Position numbers and translations under genes: made by a program. The notes beneath the pieces are model-generated. The model was given only the letters and a program-made list of their open reading frames with translations, had not been told where the DNA came from and did no database searches. DNA of 64,000 nt from Adenophora triphylla var. japonica. Its lineage: Eukaryota > Streptophyta > Magnoliopsida > Asterales > Campanulaceae. The stretch is from positions 124,001 to 188,000 of the forward strand of contig JAFEMH010002084.1 of NCBI GenBank assembly GCA_022495995.1. The letters run 5' to 3'. Shown here one piece after another: positions 21,899 through 34,451 of this stretch. Position 1 is the first letter of the stretch. Every line of letters starts with the position of its first letter.

Positions 21899-22714
21899 TA
21901 TTAAATAGTGCCAAAATCCATATGTTCTTTGCCAATCATCAAGATTTATTAGCCCTTTTTTTTTTGCATTGAAATTACCGAAGGGAAAAACTTGCCGAAA
22001 AAGGCCATCTTTCGAGAAGGTTTGTTCTCACACCAGTTTTTATGGTGACATTGATATTGTTAAAAGGATAGAAGGTGAGAAATCAATTCATTTAATAAGG
22101 ATGATACTATATCATTCTTGAGCATATCATCCCTATATCGTTGATTAAAAATTTTTAGACCATATAAACCCTTCGTGATGAGTTTAAGGCTTTAAGCATA
22201 TTGTTTTTCATGCCTAACTAAACAGGTTTTACTAATTGCTTTGAACTCCTTAATTTGTATGTGTTTTTCAGGATGAGAAATCATTGGCAACAAGGATCAG
22301 ATCCAATATTATACTGCTCGGTGTTGTCAAGGAAGATGATATTGGTCAAGGATGGCGTCAAAATTACTCGATTTTTCAACTTTTAATAATTTTATTATTG
22401 TTTCTATTTTTTATAAATGGCATGGCTGATTTCTTAATTCTTTTGGTCAGTCTATTCTTGTCTATGATGACGAAATGAAGTTTCTTTATCTACGGAGTAT
22501 GGTTCAAGTACTTAATACGCCTTCTCTCGGTACATATCTATAATATTCTCTAGGCTTGAATTCTATTCAAAGATATGCGTACATGGTTGAAGATCTTCAT
22601 GGACTAAAGTGTTGTTCTTAAACATTAGCTAAGGAGTTGTTTCAATTTTTTTTTTCATTTATTGTAAAAAGAGGGGCTCACATAGGTTGAGCCACATGGT
22701 TCAAGCAGCTGCCA
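21899..22714 (+). other. Possible captured gene piece of unknown identity
   Basis: A tract TGTGTTTTTCAG at 22271 looks like a splice acceptor and is followed by an open stretch (DEKSLATRIRSNIILLGVVK, then EDDIGQGW). Upstream, about 21975..22045, codons such as TEGKNLPKKAIFREGLFSHQ are also readable. I do not recognise either. They may be exons of a captured host gene or chance frames. Confidence 0.25.
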
Positions 22715-24589
22715 TGTCATGACCCTAATTCTCGGTTCTATTTTGGAGTCATATTTAATCATATAATTGGATTGTATATCATATTATTATATGTTGCATG
22801 TTATTTTAGTAGTTAGGTGTTAATTGGTACTTTATCACTTATGTGTTATTTTAAAGATATAAATAAAATGAAAATCATTAATTATTACTTTAATGAGAAA
22901 ATTAAGAGTAGGTAGTTAAAATTAGTAACTTTTTAAATAAGTAGTAAATTATATTAGTGTTCAATGTGCTTGAGTGTAATTAAGTGTATATTAAGGGTTT
23001 TAGTAGTAAGAAAGTTTGATAGTTGAAGGGGGTTAGGTGGAAGTAGATTATTATCCTTGGAAGGTTTGTAAGAGCATTTTGATTTTAAACAAAGAAAATT
23101 CTTCAGCATCCTAAGCTCATCCATGGTCCTTATCCTCCAAACCCTAACTCCTTTACCTAAAAATCCATAATTAATCCTAGAAAAATCTCTTGTTCGATCC
23201 GTTTGTTTCGGGGTGTTCGTGGGAAGGATGAGCTCATTTCCATCCAAGCAAAGTTCCTAAATTTTCAGATAAATTTTCAAGTAAGTTATTATATTTTCTA
23301 GAAATTATGTGTATTTAGTGTTATAAATCATGTAGTTATGTTGTTAAAGGTTGTTTGAGAATTTAAAAATTATTTTCTGAGTTTAGGGAATGGAAAAATG
23401 TGTTTTTGGTTAACTTGGGTATGAACTTGGTATTGAAAGGGTCAACAATGGATTTTTGTGAAAGTTGAAATGTTTTAGATGTGTTGGAAAAGGCAAAGAA
23501 TAGTTTTGGGTCATGTTGAAACTCTTTTAAACTCCTTTTGTGTTGCATGGTACTGAAACTTGGTTGTTGGTATTGTGGGTAAATTGGTACAAAGAAAACT
23601 TGAAATTGTTTTGGGACCAAAGCTGAAGTCCAGCTCTGTTTTTGCAAATCTGCAGAGGGCACGAGTCGTGCCCATCACTCGTGACTGGTCGTCCCCTTGC
23701 TTGGACAACTGATTCTGGAGGGGTGTCAAAGGGGCACGAGTCGTGCCCTGGACAGTTTTGGGAAATGAATTTCAAAGCCATGTAGGTTCAATTTTACCAC
23801 TTATATATCAACCCATGGAACACTACAACTAAAGTACAAGGTATGAATAACAAAATGAAGTATTTACATTTCAATTGTGATCATTTGAATATGTTTAAAT
23901 GATTGGTTAAAGCAGGTTGTATCTATTGAACCTAACTTGGGTATTATCATTATACTATTGTTGATACATCCTTGAATGACCTTAATAAGTGTGTAGTTCT
24001 TATGTGTTACACCTTATACATTGTTTAACATCTTTGTGAAGTGCTTGCTTAGGGTTCCCTACTTTGGAATCCTAAGTTTATTGAATTGATTCAAGGATGA
24101 ATTAGCCTTAGTGCTACTATTAAGGGATATCTGTTATCTTGTTGCTATCATTTTGATATGCTTTAAATGTATGGTTCCCTACTTTGAAATCATACATTGA
24201 TTGGTTAAGCAAGTAGTTAATTACTGTTCTTATACTTGAAATCCAGCTGGTACTTGTTTGTGGGCAGTGTTATGAGATTATAATGGCACACAAGCCGAGT
24301 TCATTATAATCCATACACTGGTTCCCGTTTTGCCCTGCCATTGGCCATGGTTTGGGGGTAGTGAATTGGCTCAAGGGAAGTCTAGTTTCACTATTGGATA
24401 TGACTTTGTGTCATAGTCCTCTTGTTGTTACTATGTTTGGTTCCGAAACCGTTTCTTCCACAACTGTTGCAGCTTGGATCGTGATATCCTTTTGAGGATG
24501 AAACCTTGGCTCAGTATCCTTCTAAGTGTTATATTATCGACTTACTTGTTATATGTATGTATATATATCTTTCTTGGAGTGATAAAGAG

Positions 24590-24681
<92 letters not shown>

Positions 24682-25203
24682 TATGACTTGTTGTTAAAGG
24701 CTTCTTCATGGGATTGCATCTCATTTTGTGGCTTATATAATAACTTATTGATATTTTTCTCACCCCGTCCTTTCATTGTTTTCTTAGATAGAGCCGAGCC
24801 AGGGGCTAGGACGCGTTGAGCATTGAGAGGGCGCCAAGTTGGTTTTTAAGGAAGGTTTGGTATGGATACATTATGTAAATGTATGACCTTGGGTAGTATT
24901 CATAGTCTTAATGTTATACTTATTTTGCAACTTCTAAATGGTTTTGTAAATATTTTTCATTTGGAACTAGGTTCCTTGGTTTGTAAATAAGTGTGTGATT
25001 TGTAAATGGTGTGAATGTGGAGTGAGTTAAGTTGAAGTTAAATGGTTAAATTTTGTTTAGTAAGTTGGTAAAGTTTTTAAATGTTAAACAGGTTTATAAA
25101 GTGAAACTTTTAGAAAGTATATTTCGAAATTTTTTCTTTAAAAGGCGTCTTCAGTACGTGTCCCGACACGTGGCCAAGTAGGTCTACGGGTCGGGGCGCG
25201 TCA
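22715..25203 (+). mobile_element. Solo LTR of a Ty3/gypsy (chromovirus/Tekay-like) element
   Basis: It begins TGTCATGACCCTAATTCTCGG and ends CTACGGGTCGGGGCGCGTCA (TG..CA). TGCCA lies to the left and TGCCC to the right, a 5-bp target duplication with one mismatch. The length of 2.49 kb and the GGGTCGGGGCG terminus are usual for Tekay-type LTRs. No internal domain or second LTR is present, so it is a solo LTR formed by LTR-LTR recombination. It includes paired GGCACGAGTCGTGCCC palindromes (about 23658 and 23732) and a (TA)n tract at 24592..24676. Confidence 0.75.
24592..24676. repeat. (TA)n microsatellite inside the solo LTR
   Basis: About 42 TA units. It produces meaningless Tyr-Ile ORFs on both strands. 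Confidence 0.95.
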
Positions 25204-25262
25204 TGCCCTCCCCTGATTTTTTTTTAACAATGACATTTCACTATAATGTAAATACAACTATA

Positions 25263-25616
25263 CTCGCTCTGTCTCACTAAAAAATATATTTTTATTTTGA
25301 AATAACATATACTCTCTCCATCCCACGTAAATAGAAATTAATCATGAACTTGATTATACTTTGATTAATAATTTAGATAAAAATAATTATTCTAAAGAAA
25401 AACTAAAAAATGTTATTGAGACAAATATCAATTGTAATTTAATAATATTTTTTTATCTAAATTATTAATCAAAGTATAATCAAGTTCATCATTAAAGTTG
25501 TGGGTCTCATTGAATAAATAAGTATTAACACATTTTCATTTTTATAAAAGTGTAATTTTTAATAAGACATCAAATCAAAAGAGGTAAAGGGTGTAACTTT
25601 TAATGAGACGAAGTAG
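25263..25616. mobile_element. Nested MITEs (Stowaway within Stowaway)
   Basis: The outer ends CTCGCTCTGTCTCACT / TAATGAGACGAAGTAG lie between TA dinucleotides. A second Stowaway starts at 25312 (CTCTCTCCATCCCACGTA, TA before it). Its interior ATTAATAATTTAGATAAAAA also occurs, inverted, in the MITE at 30681..30921. Confidence 0.7.
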
Positions 25617-26524
25617 TATATGTTGAAGTAAAATATATTATATTTATGATGTTGTTTTGATAGGTAAGATTTTTAGATGTTGAATAACTATTATTTTGAA
25701 CTTTTAGTACGTGTAATTATGTTATACATGTGTTGAATTATATGAGAGAGCAAAAAAAATATTTCGGGGAACGCTGCCTCTGAACCCTGTTCATCTTTCC
25801 TTTACTCCAAAACTTCTCCCCCTCCCCTTTCTTAAATTCCTGGCTCCGCTGTTGGGGTGTCAAAGAAGAAACTTGATTATATTTGATGTATTTCTCAAAT
25901 ATAATCAAGTTTGTACATAAAGGTTATATACGGATTATATATCAAATATTGTATTTATAAAATATACATAATAAAAGTTATTTGCTAAAAAATACAAGTT
26001 ACTCAAAGAAATATATTTAAGAACTACCAAGATAATGAATTTAGTCCAAGAGTTTTCTCCTTCAATTTCCACGTTATGTTATATAATATGATTCTAGAGC
26101 TATTTACTCATTATCTTCTGTGTTTTCCATATTTACCCAAGATAAGAAAAATTGTAGTTAAATTTATATTTTGCTTCAAACTAACAATGCACCAGTGCGA
26201 TGCACGATATATATTAAAAATATATGTTTTTTACTATACTTAATTATTAAATATATAATAAATATGTAAGCATATAGCTTTCATAATATATTTAATATTA
26301 GAAGATTAAGATTATTAACAAAAACTATTAATATTGAAGATAGTCTTGAAATAATAATAGTATTTTGCATTTTTAGATGGGATTTTTACCAATAAGCCCC
26401 TATTAGAATGTGGACTTTATCAAAAAAAACTACACATTTCATATTCTACCTTAGGGTCCATAAGTTAAAATTCATTTTACCATTAAACCCCTGACTCTTT
26501 TTAAAAAATATTTCATAACCATAA
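25617..26524. other. AT-rich Helitron interior, no gene
   Basis: Mostly AT-rich. GTGC-gat-GCAC at about 26196..26206, with TTAG ten bases beyond it on the minus strand, could be a decayed Helitron 3' terminus in reverse orientation. Otherwise nothing recognised. Confidence 0.35.
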
Positions 26525-26954
26525 ATGGCCAAACTACCCCTCTCACTCTCTCTCTCTATCCGCAATCCCTCTCACTCTCTCTCTATCCGCAATCCGGCGA
26601 CTTCTTCCTTCCATTCCATGGGTGCGACCTCATCTTCTGCTCAGCCTGAGAACGACGAAACAACGAGCGTTGAAGATCTACGGCGAGTTCTGTGGGAGGA
26701 CTCTGCCGTTTTAGCGTCGGAATTCGAAGTCTCTAGTGAGGAAAATTGAGTTGTTCGTTGTTTTATTGGAGTGTCTTCGTGATTCCGGGTCGAAATTGCC
26801 GTCCACGACTGTTATGTGCTTGAAGGAGATGTATTTGTTGCTAAATCGGTCGAAGATTCTGCTTGATTATTGCTCGCAGTCGAGTAAGTTGTGGCTTTTG
26901 CTTCAGAACCATTCAATTTCTGGTCATTTTCATGATTTGAATCAGAAGATTTGA
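26525..26954 (+). pseudogene. Captured fragment of a plant U-box E3 ligase (N-terminal domain)
   Basis: The first frame (26525..26749) encodes a Ser-rich leader and ETTSVEDLRRVLWEDSAVLA. After a frame change at about 26737 follow IELFVVLLECLRDSGSKLPS, TTVMCLKEMYLLLNRSKILL and DYCSQSSKLWLLLQNH. This LPxTxxxCLKEMYxxLxRxKxLLDYCSxxSKLWLLLQ pattern is the U-box N-terminal domain of PUB-ARM E3 ubiquitin ligases. The U-box and ARM repeats are missing and the two parts are out of frame. It lies inside the Helitron, followed closely by a SLU7 fragment, as expected for serial gene capture. Confidence 0.65.
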
Positions 26955-27247
26955 TAAGTATGATGAGAGACCTTAAGGTTGAAATACTTAGAATTCCTGA
27001 ATGAATTTGAGAATGGGAGGGTTCCTGATTTCATGGAACTATATTCCTTTTTTGTGAAGAATTTAGGGATTAGGGTTCCTGATTTCATGGAACTGCCTTG
27101 ATCAGTTTCTATGTTAAATTTGATGCAATGAATTATGCCCTCAAGGTGTTTTATAAAATTCCTGAACTGAATGTTGTTTATTAAATTTTCATGAGGGTTT
27201 GGCTGTGTGATTTTCTATCCATTGAGAAGCGTGTGTACGTACTACAG

Positions 27248-27906
27248 GTGGTGGAAGTACAGGAACTGTTAGGAATCTGCGGATTCGAAAAGATACTGTG
27301 AAATACCTTCTGAATCTTGATGTCAACTCTGCTCATTACGATCCTAAAACTCGATCCATGCATGAGGACCCACTTCCAGATATGGATCCAAATGAGAAGT
27401 TCTATGCAGGTGATAATCAAAATAGATTAACGGGTCAAGCGTTGGAGTTCAAGAAGCTCAATGTTCATGTTTGGGAATGAATCATTTGAGAAGGGAAATG
27501 ATGTTCACATGCAAGCAGCTCCGTCCCAAACAGAATTGCTTTACAAAAACTATAAGATCAATCGAGACACATTGAAGTCACAAATGAACGCAATAGTTAT
27601 GGAGAACTATGGCAATGCAGCCACTGGAGAAGCACTTCCAAGAGAGCTATTACCAGGACAAAGTGAAAAGGAAGTCGAATATAATCGAGTTGGCAGGATC
27701 ATTAATGGCCAGGAGACATATCTTTCCCGAAGTAAGTATGAAGAAGATGTACTAATCAACAACCATACAAATGTTTGGGGTTCACGGTGGAAAAATCACC
27801 AGTGGGGTTATAAGTGTTGTCATCAGACGATTAGGAACAGTTATTGCACCGGACTCGCATGAATTGAAGCTTCTGAAGCTTTAACAGATCTTATGAAGGC
27901 TAATAT
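27248..27906 (+). pseudogene. Captured fragment of pre-mRNA splicing factor SLU7
   Basis: Just after an acceptor-like TACTACAG (27247) the frame reads GGGSTGTVRNLRIRKDTVKY, LLNLDVNSAHYDPKTRSMHE and DPLPDMDPNEKFYAGDNQNR, the conserved middle of SLU7. SLU7 is a second-step spliceosomal factor (Arabidopsis SMP1/SMP2). At about 27478 a small indel shifts the frame; the second frame continues HMQAAPSQTELLYKNYKI, EDVLINNHTNVWGSRWKNHQ and WGYKCCHQTIRNSYCTG. A GGA-to-TGA change at 27861 then stops it, although IEASEALTDLMKANI remains readable. The N-terminal CCHC finger region and the C-terminus are absent. About 650 bp are continuous without an intron, so the piece may come from one large exon or from processed sequence. 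It is not functional. Confidence 0.88.
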
Positions 27907-27929
27907 TTACCCGTTATTTATTAGTTGTT

Positions 27930-29210
27930 GATGATTGTTTGTGCACAAATGTGAGGTCAATTTCTCAGTTATAGTTAGTTATAGTTATGAGTGTTATTTT
28001 TGTTTCATTCCTTTAGGACAACTGTAGAACAAGTTTCACAGTTGTTGGGTTTGATTTAAATAACTGTGTAATGATTTTCACAGTTATTGTGCATAACTGT
28101 GAATTCCATTTCACAGTTATTTTTATGTCATTCCTTTAGGACAACCGTAGAACAAGTTTCACGGTTGTTGGGTTTGATGTAAATAACTGTGTAATGATTT
28201 TCACAATTATTTTGCATAACTGTGTAATGATTTGCACATTTCCAAGCTGAGAATTATGTTTGTGCACAACTGTGAGGTCAATTTCTCAGTTATAGTTATG
28301 AGTGCTATTTTTGTGTCATTCCTTTAGAACAACTGTAGAACAAGTTTCACCGTTGTTGGGTTTGATGTAAATAACTGTGTAATGATTTTCACAGTTATTG
28401 TGCATAACTGTGAATTCCATTTCACGGTTATTTTTATGTCATTCCTTTAGGACAACTGTAGAACAAGTTTCACGGTTGTTGGATTTGATGTAAATAACTG
28501 TGTAATGATTTTCACAGTTATTGTGCATAACTGTGAATTCCATTTCACAGTTATTATGCACAACTGTGAATTCCATTTCACAGTTATTTTTATGTCATTC
28601 CTTTAGGACAACTGTAGAACAAGTTTCACGGTTGTTGGATTTGATGTAAATAACTGTGTAATGATTTTCACAGTTATTGTGCATAATTGTGTGATAGATT
28701 TCACTGTTTTATGTCATTCTTTTATAAAACAACTGTGAAATCTATTTCACATTTGTTGAAAAAAATAATTTTATTTTATTTATAAAATTTGAAATGTATG
28801 ATGAGTAAACTTGTTTGATTCGTCTTGGCGATGCGATTAAAACAGTGATTTCGGATAATTTTTTAGACTTTTAGATTTTGAGATATTGCATTTTAAACGT
28901 GAAATGGTTTGGTTTTTGACCTTTCTAAACTGAGAACTGTGAGGTCAATTTCACAGTTATTTTGCTACTTAATATCTGTGGTTTATCCGTTATTTATCAG
29001 TTGTTGATGATTGTTTGTGCACAACTGTGAGGTCAATTTCTCAATTATGATTGTGAGGTCAGTTTCACATTTAATTATACAGTTATTTTCATCAAAATTG
29101 TGAAATAGACTTCTCAGTTTATAAATGTGAAAACCATTATACAGTTGTACTCATGTGTGAACAAATGATAAATGATTTTCTCATATTTTTACAAGTGAAA
29201 AAAATTTATT
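27930..29210 (+). repeat. AACTGTG palindromic array
   Basis: Higher-order units of about 120-190 bp repeat the motif TCCTTTAGGACAACTGTAG (near 28012, 28132, 28320, 28446, 28602) with AACTGTG and CACAGTT in alternating orientation. A clean palindrome AACTGTGA-N8-TCACAGTT is at 28935..28958. The 3' part (from about 28680) is the inverted counterpart of 5340..5795. No coding frame is maintained. Confidence 0.8.
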
Positions 29211-29337
29211 TTATTTATAAATTTTGAAATATATGATGAGTAAACTTGTTTGATTCGTCTTGGCGATGTGATTAAAACAGTGATTTCAGATTATTTTTTC
29301 GACTTTTAAATTTTGAGATATTGTATTTTAAAAATTT

Positions 29338-29429
29338 AAGAGAAAAAAAAAAGGAAGAGAGAGAGAAAAGTAAAGTAAAAAAAAAGGAAAAGAGAAAAAA
29401 AAAGAAGAAAACGTAAAAAAAAAAAGAAA

Positions 29430-29478
<49 letters not shown>
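29338..29478. repeat. Purine-rich tract with (GA)n
   Basis: About 100 bp of A/G-only sequence runs into a (GA)n tract (29437..29477). The overlapping ORF starting at 29482 has no features of a gene. Confidence 0.85.
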
Positions 29479-29480
<2 letters not shown>

Positions 29481-29629
29481 TGTGCGTGTGAGCTGGGCGC
29501 GTGAGTGGGCAAGGGAAATTTGGTCCAGAAAATATATAGGGACTTTTTTGGGGGTTTTGATAATATTAGTCCTTAAAGGTAGTTTTCATTTGGATTGGGG
29601 GCTATTTGGTCAAAGCCTCTTTTTAGATA

Positions 29630-29917
29630 CCCCCTCCGTCCCACGTGACTTGAGATCAAAAATTTTGGCACATAAATTAAGGAAAAGTAGGAGAGAGAGA
29701 GATAATGGGAGGAGTTGTTTGTGAGTATGAAAAATTAAGTAGGATAGAGAATTAGTGGACAGAATAATAAGTAGATTGGTGTTGTGATGTAAAAATAAAG
29801 TAGGAGAGAGAATGAGTGGGAGGAATAGTAAAGATTCTTTATCATTTTGAGCAGTTTCAACTCACATGGGACGGACGAAAAAGGAAATAAGTCTCAACTG
29901 ATGTGGGACGGAGGGAG
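29630..29917. mobile_element. Stowaway MITE
   Basis: CCCCCTCCGTCCCACGTGAC at the left pairs with ATGTGGGACGGAGGGAG at the right, with TA on both sides (29628-29629, 29918-29919). Inner sequence GACTTGAGA / TCTCAACTG also pairs. Well preserved. Confidence 0.88.
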
Positions 29918-32900
29918 TATTCATTAAAATGTTTTATTTTTGGAAAAAAATATCATGAATTGTTAACTAACTATTTGTCACCATGAAGGCATGAAGTTAT
30001 ATATATTTGTCACCATGTAGTTATAATTAATAAGAAATGTTTCAACATTCTAAATTTCATTAAATTGCCAGTTATTGGTGAGTTCTCTGACTCCCCATCA
30101 TAAATAGAAGCTACAGACCTACTCTCATTCCAAGAATACAGATTGTGCTTTACTTTTGACATATGATTTTGTCAAATCCATTAGACTTTAAAACTGAATC
30201 AACTGAATTAATGTTTTTTTTTTAAATAACTGAATTAAATGTTAAAATCGCAATCTCAATCAATTTTGTCTATTAGATTGGATTGATTTTTCTAAGATAT
30301 ACGGAGTATCTATTTTGGGGAAAGATAAATTTATTAAAATAATATTATATACTTTTAAATAAAAATGAATATTTTTGATGCATCAAAAAATATACATAAA
30401 CATAAATTTAAACTATTGTTTAATTTATATAGTACCCCAAATTGGAGGACAATTAGCCATAAGTAAAATAGGTTTCGAGTTAAAAATTAGAAGAAAATAG
30501 TAAAAGAAGAAAGAGAGGGAGACCCGATTGATTGATGGCATAAATTACTAAAATTTGCATTTATTTCCTTTTTTTTTGCCATTTACAACTATATTACCAT
30601 ATATACCAAAAACAGTTAACAAAAAACACCACTAATTCCATTTTCTTTTTCTTTGTCTTCTATAGCTATATGAATATATAATCTCTCTGTCCCACATGAA
30701 TATAAACTAATGATTAAATTGATTATATTTTGATCAATAATTTAAGAAAATTAATGATCTTGCTAAAAATATAGTAAAAATTATTATTGAATTACAATTG
30801 ATATTTGTCACAATAGAAATTTTTAGTTTTTCTTTAGAATAATTATTTTTTTTTATCTAAATTATTAATCAAAGTATAATCAAGTTCATCATTAATTTCT
30901 ATTTACGTGGGATTGAGAGAGTATATGTTATTTCAAAATTCCAAGAGTATACCAAAAAAAATTAATTTCTGCAAAGAAGAAGAGGAAAATTTATATCCAT
31001 TCAATTTTGTTGTCATCCCAACTAATTTTTGAACTCCTTTCACATTTTCTGTTTACTATGGAGTAATAAATTTTCTATTTATAAAAATTCTCCTATCCAG
31101 TTATTAAGTGAAATTCAAACCAAAATCATCACATTTCATGCCTGATAATATGGGTAGTGCTAATAAAAAAATATTTTCTTCAAAAAATAATAATAATTGA
31201 TAAGTGTTTCTCAAATCATTGTTCCATTTTTTATATGAATGCATAGAGAGAAGAGAAGAAAAAAAAATAAAGAAATGAGAGGGGAGGTTAAATAGAAGTA
31301 TCGAACACCAAGCAAACCTCTCATTGGATTTTTGTTAAAACCTACTTTGTTTGATGGATTATTTATCAAAAAATACTTTTTAAAAAATTAAAATAATAAT
31401 GATATAACAAAATTACTCTTTATTCCAAAAAAATATTTATTTTCTGTACACGAAAAGCTCATGGTAATCAAAATTTCTTGTTCTACACAACAATTCTAGA
31501 GTTAATACTTCACGATTTTTTTACAAAATACTCCATTCGTCCCAAAAAAAATGTTTATTTTCTGAAAAAAAATATTGTCCCAAAATAAAGAATGCAATTT
31601 GTAAAAATATTTAACATCCCAGTGGATTTTTTAGCATGGAATCATGGATGAAGATATCTTATAAATTTACATCCTTATTAAAAATGAAAAATAAAATTTA
31701 CCAAAATATTCTCTTTACGTCCCAAAATAAATATCATTTTCTTTATCCTAAAATAAATGTTTCAATTTTAAACAAAGAAATCATCATAGTGATTATATTG
31801 TAAAAAAGGTATAAATAAATAATGCACCATCTTTAAAATGTTTAACAAGAGTATATAATACTTAATTTGAAACCAAGAGAGTAATGCAGTACTAAAGGAA
31901 CAAGAGTATTTCACAAAAGTCTAATCTAACATCGTTGAAGGTTTTGTTTTTTTTTTGTCCCAATTGAAGAGGCGTAGTTTGATTAAGTGGGATAGAAAAT
32001 AGTGAGTGAATAGTTGTTGTGAGTATCCAAAATTATAATTTTTAGTGGGACGGAGGAAGTGTATATTTAAAGTGTTGCATTTGATTTTTGCAATCACTTT
32101 CCCGTCTCGAGCAATAAAGTTATCTCTTAGTGGGACACATGACGTATATATTTAAAAATGCTACAATAAAATTAGGATATTTCATGTTTATCAAAATTTA
32201 TATCAAATTACACTAGATTGTAAACATAAAATTATCCTTTCAATTAATTTGAATTTTATTTATTAAAATAGAATTATATTCATAAATTAGAATTAGAATG
32301 GGAATGGGAATAAATTATAACAAAAATTAAGATAGCCCATGATTAATTATTAATTTCATAAATTAATATTAAAATTAAAATTAAAATGAAAATAAATTAG
32401 TAAGAAATGATTTATTTTTTAAAATTAAAATTAATATGAAAGTAAATTAGGATAACAATTAAGATAACTTATTTCTATTAAGCTAATATATAGTTTAGTT
32501 AATTACTATACAATTGATTATGTTTCTTTTTAAACTAATATGAAATTTATTTTACTACAGTATAATTAATTGTGTAACTAATATTAGTACGGAAATAGGT
32601 TTGGATAAAAATTAGAATATCTCCTTTCTAGATTTTATGGAATTTTGTGTTTGAGTCAACCCAATCAATATCCAAACCTTGATTAACCTCAAATGAGAAA
32701 AAATAAAATCAAGAACTACGGAAAAAAAAAAAGAAAAAAAGAAGAAGAAGGAATTCAAGTTCTTAAAAATTGAACTTGAATATGATATGAAAAAGTATAA
32801 CAAAGTGGGGCATGGTGTATGATGGAGGTCGAGTAGTTCAATAGTTCGTGCAAGTCGCACACTTAGTTAATTATGATGGAGAAGATCACAACGATTTAAA

Positions 32901-33540
32901 CTACAATATGCTTCAACTTTAAGTTCGAATTTGCATGGAAAACCCTATAAGTATTTTATCGACGATGATGGTACGACCATTTTTGTTATTGTAGCTCTAG
33001 GGGAGGATATCATGGGTTATCTAAAATTATTGAAATTACAGGGGCATAGCAACATCAAAAGACGATGGATAGATTTCAACTTGGGGGGTATATGAGAGGA
33101 GGAGTGATCATATTTGGAGCTAAGGAAGAATAGTAAAGGATACGTCGAAGACGTGTAGTGGTTATTCATAGGTGATGGTGGTGATGGTGGCGGGGGTGAC
33201 AGTATGGGAGGTGGTGGGTAGATGGCATATTTGGGAGCGGAAGAGAGATGGTGTGGGAACGCTGGGGGTAGGTGATGGATGATTTTGAGGAAGATATTAT
33301 ATTCTTAAGATTTAGGAATATTTTATATTTAACCCTTTCATTTTTAGTGAAAGATGAAGGTTCGTTAATGCATGTTAAAGTTTACACTTATCCTCTATCT
33401 TAATAAAATTGTCCACATCAACATTAAATGTTAAATGATTGCTATTATCTAAGCTTAAATAATTTAAATATACATGTCGGTCCAATAAAATTGATGAGGT
33501 CAAATTGGTAGATGCGAAAAATTAATTTTATGAACATGAT
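29918..33540. other. AT-rich Helitron interior with MITE remnants, no gene
   Basis: A Stowaway MITE at 30681..30921 (CTCTCTGTCCCACATGAATA / CGTGGGATTGAGAGAG, TA at the right end) shares its interior with 25312..25490. Degraded Stowaway ends (CTCCATTCGTCCCAAAAA near 31531, GTGGGACGGAGGAAG near 32044) are also present. The 33160..33300 part is G-rich (GGTGGTGGGTAG..). I see no gene. Confidence 0.6.
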
Positions 33541-33555
33541 CCATACTGAATTGTT

Positions 33556-33990
33556 TGTCTTGATTTAGCAAAAGAGACATATAGTGAAGTCCCATAACCT
33601 AACTATCGTGAACGTGAGTATGTCTTGAGTTTGAATGTTCTTGGAGAATGTCTTTTTCTACTGTGTCTGCCGTCACTATTACAAGGATGTATGGATGATT
33701 AAAGAGTATGGTGTGAGAAAGTCTTGGACTAAATTGGCTATCTTCCCTTATCTTGATAGTTCGTGGAATTCATGTATCTGATGCTATTGTATATGTCAAT
33801 AGAGGGTGAAACTTTTTTGGAATTCTACCACCGTATTCTGTTGTTTGATATCAAAAGTAATTCATTCAAGAATTCATATATTCATCCCTTTGAAGGATGA
33901 CTTGATCTTCTTGATGCTAATACCTACATTGAGAGTTTAGTTTCACCCTTTATCCTGGAAGAGGTCACGAAAGACATGAATGGAGATGCG
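33556..33990 (+). pseudogene. Captured F-box-associated (FBA) domain fragment
   Basis: The frames contain LSLNVLGECLFLLC and, after a shift, HYYKDVWMIKEYGVRKSWTK followed by LAIFPYLDSSWN. The DVWxxKEYGVxxSWTKL motif is a hallmark of the F-box-associated interaction domain of plant SCF F-box proteins. The F-box itself and most of the FBA domain are missing, and stops and frameshifts are frequent. This is the third recognisable host gene fragment in the Helitron, close to its 3' end. Confidence 0.65.
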
Positions 33991-34451
33991 AAGCCAAGTC
34001 ACAAAATATGATCTTTTAACTATATTTTTTTACATATTTTCCGTTTCAAGTTTAGACAGTTTTTTTTTTTCATGATATGAGCTATTTGAGCTAAATACAA
34101 CATTGTGCCTTTGAGTTTTGACAAAAGTTATGATTCAATAAGCATTGGTTTTGAATGAGTTCAATATTTAATTATTATCATACAATGTATATGTAATAGT
34201 TTTCCTTTTTATTGTGTATTATGGTTCTCAATCTACATGAGTATGCAAGCATTCTAACATACACATGAATCTTTTAATATGTGAGTTAATTTTGTGTTGG
34301 TGTGTGATATTAATTGGAACATCAGTTTCAGTCACATAATGGTATGGTTCTGATATTAAATTTTTTTTTTCATATGACAATTATAAATATGTGTTGATAT
34401 AATTATAATCTCTGATATAATTTTTAATTAAATAATTAGCCTTACTATACC

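Noticed and set aside
24506..24776. Several ORFs of alternating Tyr-Ile on both strands
   Set aside because: They are direct translations of the (TA)n microsatellite.
26196..26230. Additional Helitron end in reverse orientation
   Set aside because: The GTGCgatGCAC hairpin is present, but the terminus would be TTAG instead of CTAG and no 5' end was found; mentioned only as a possibility.
29482..29724. 80-codon ORF next to the purine tract
   Set aside because: Runs into the Stowaway MITE and shows no protein features.
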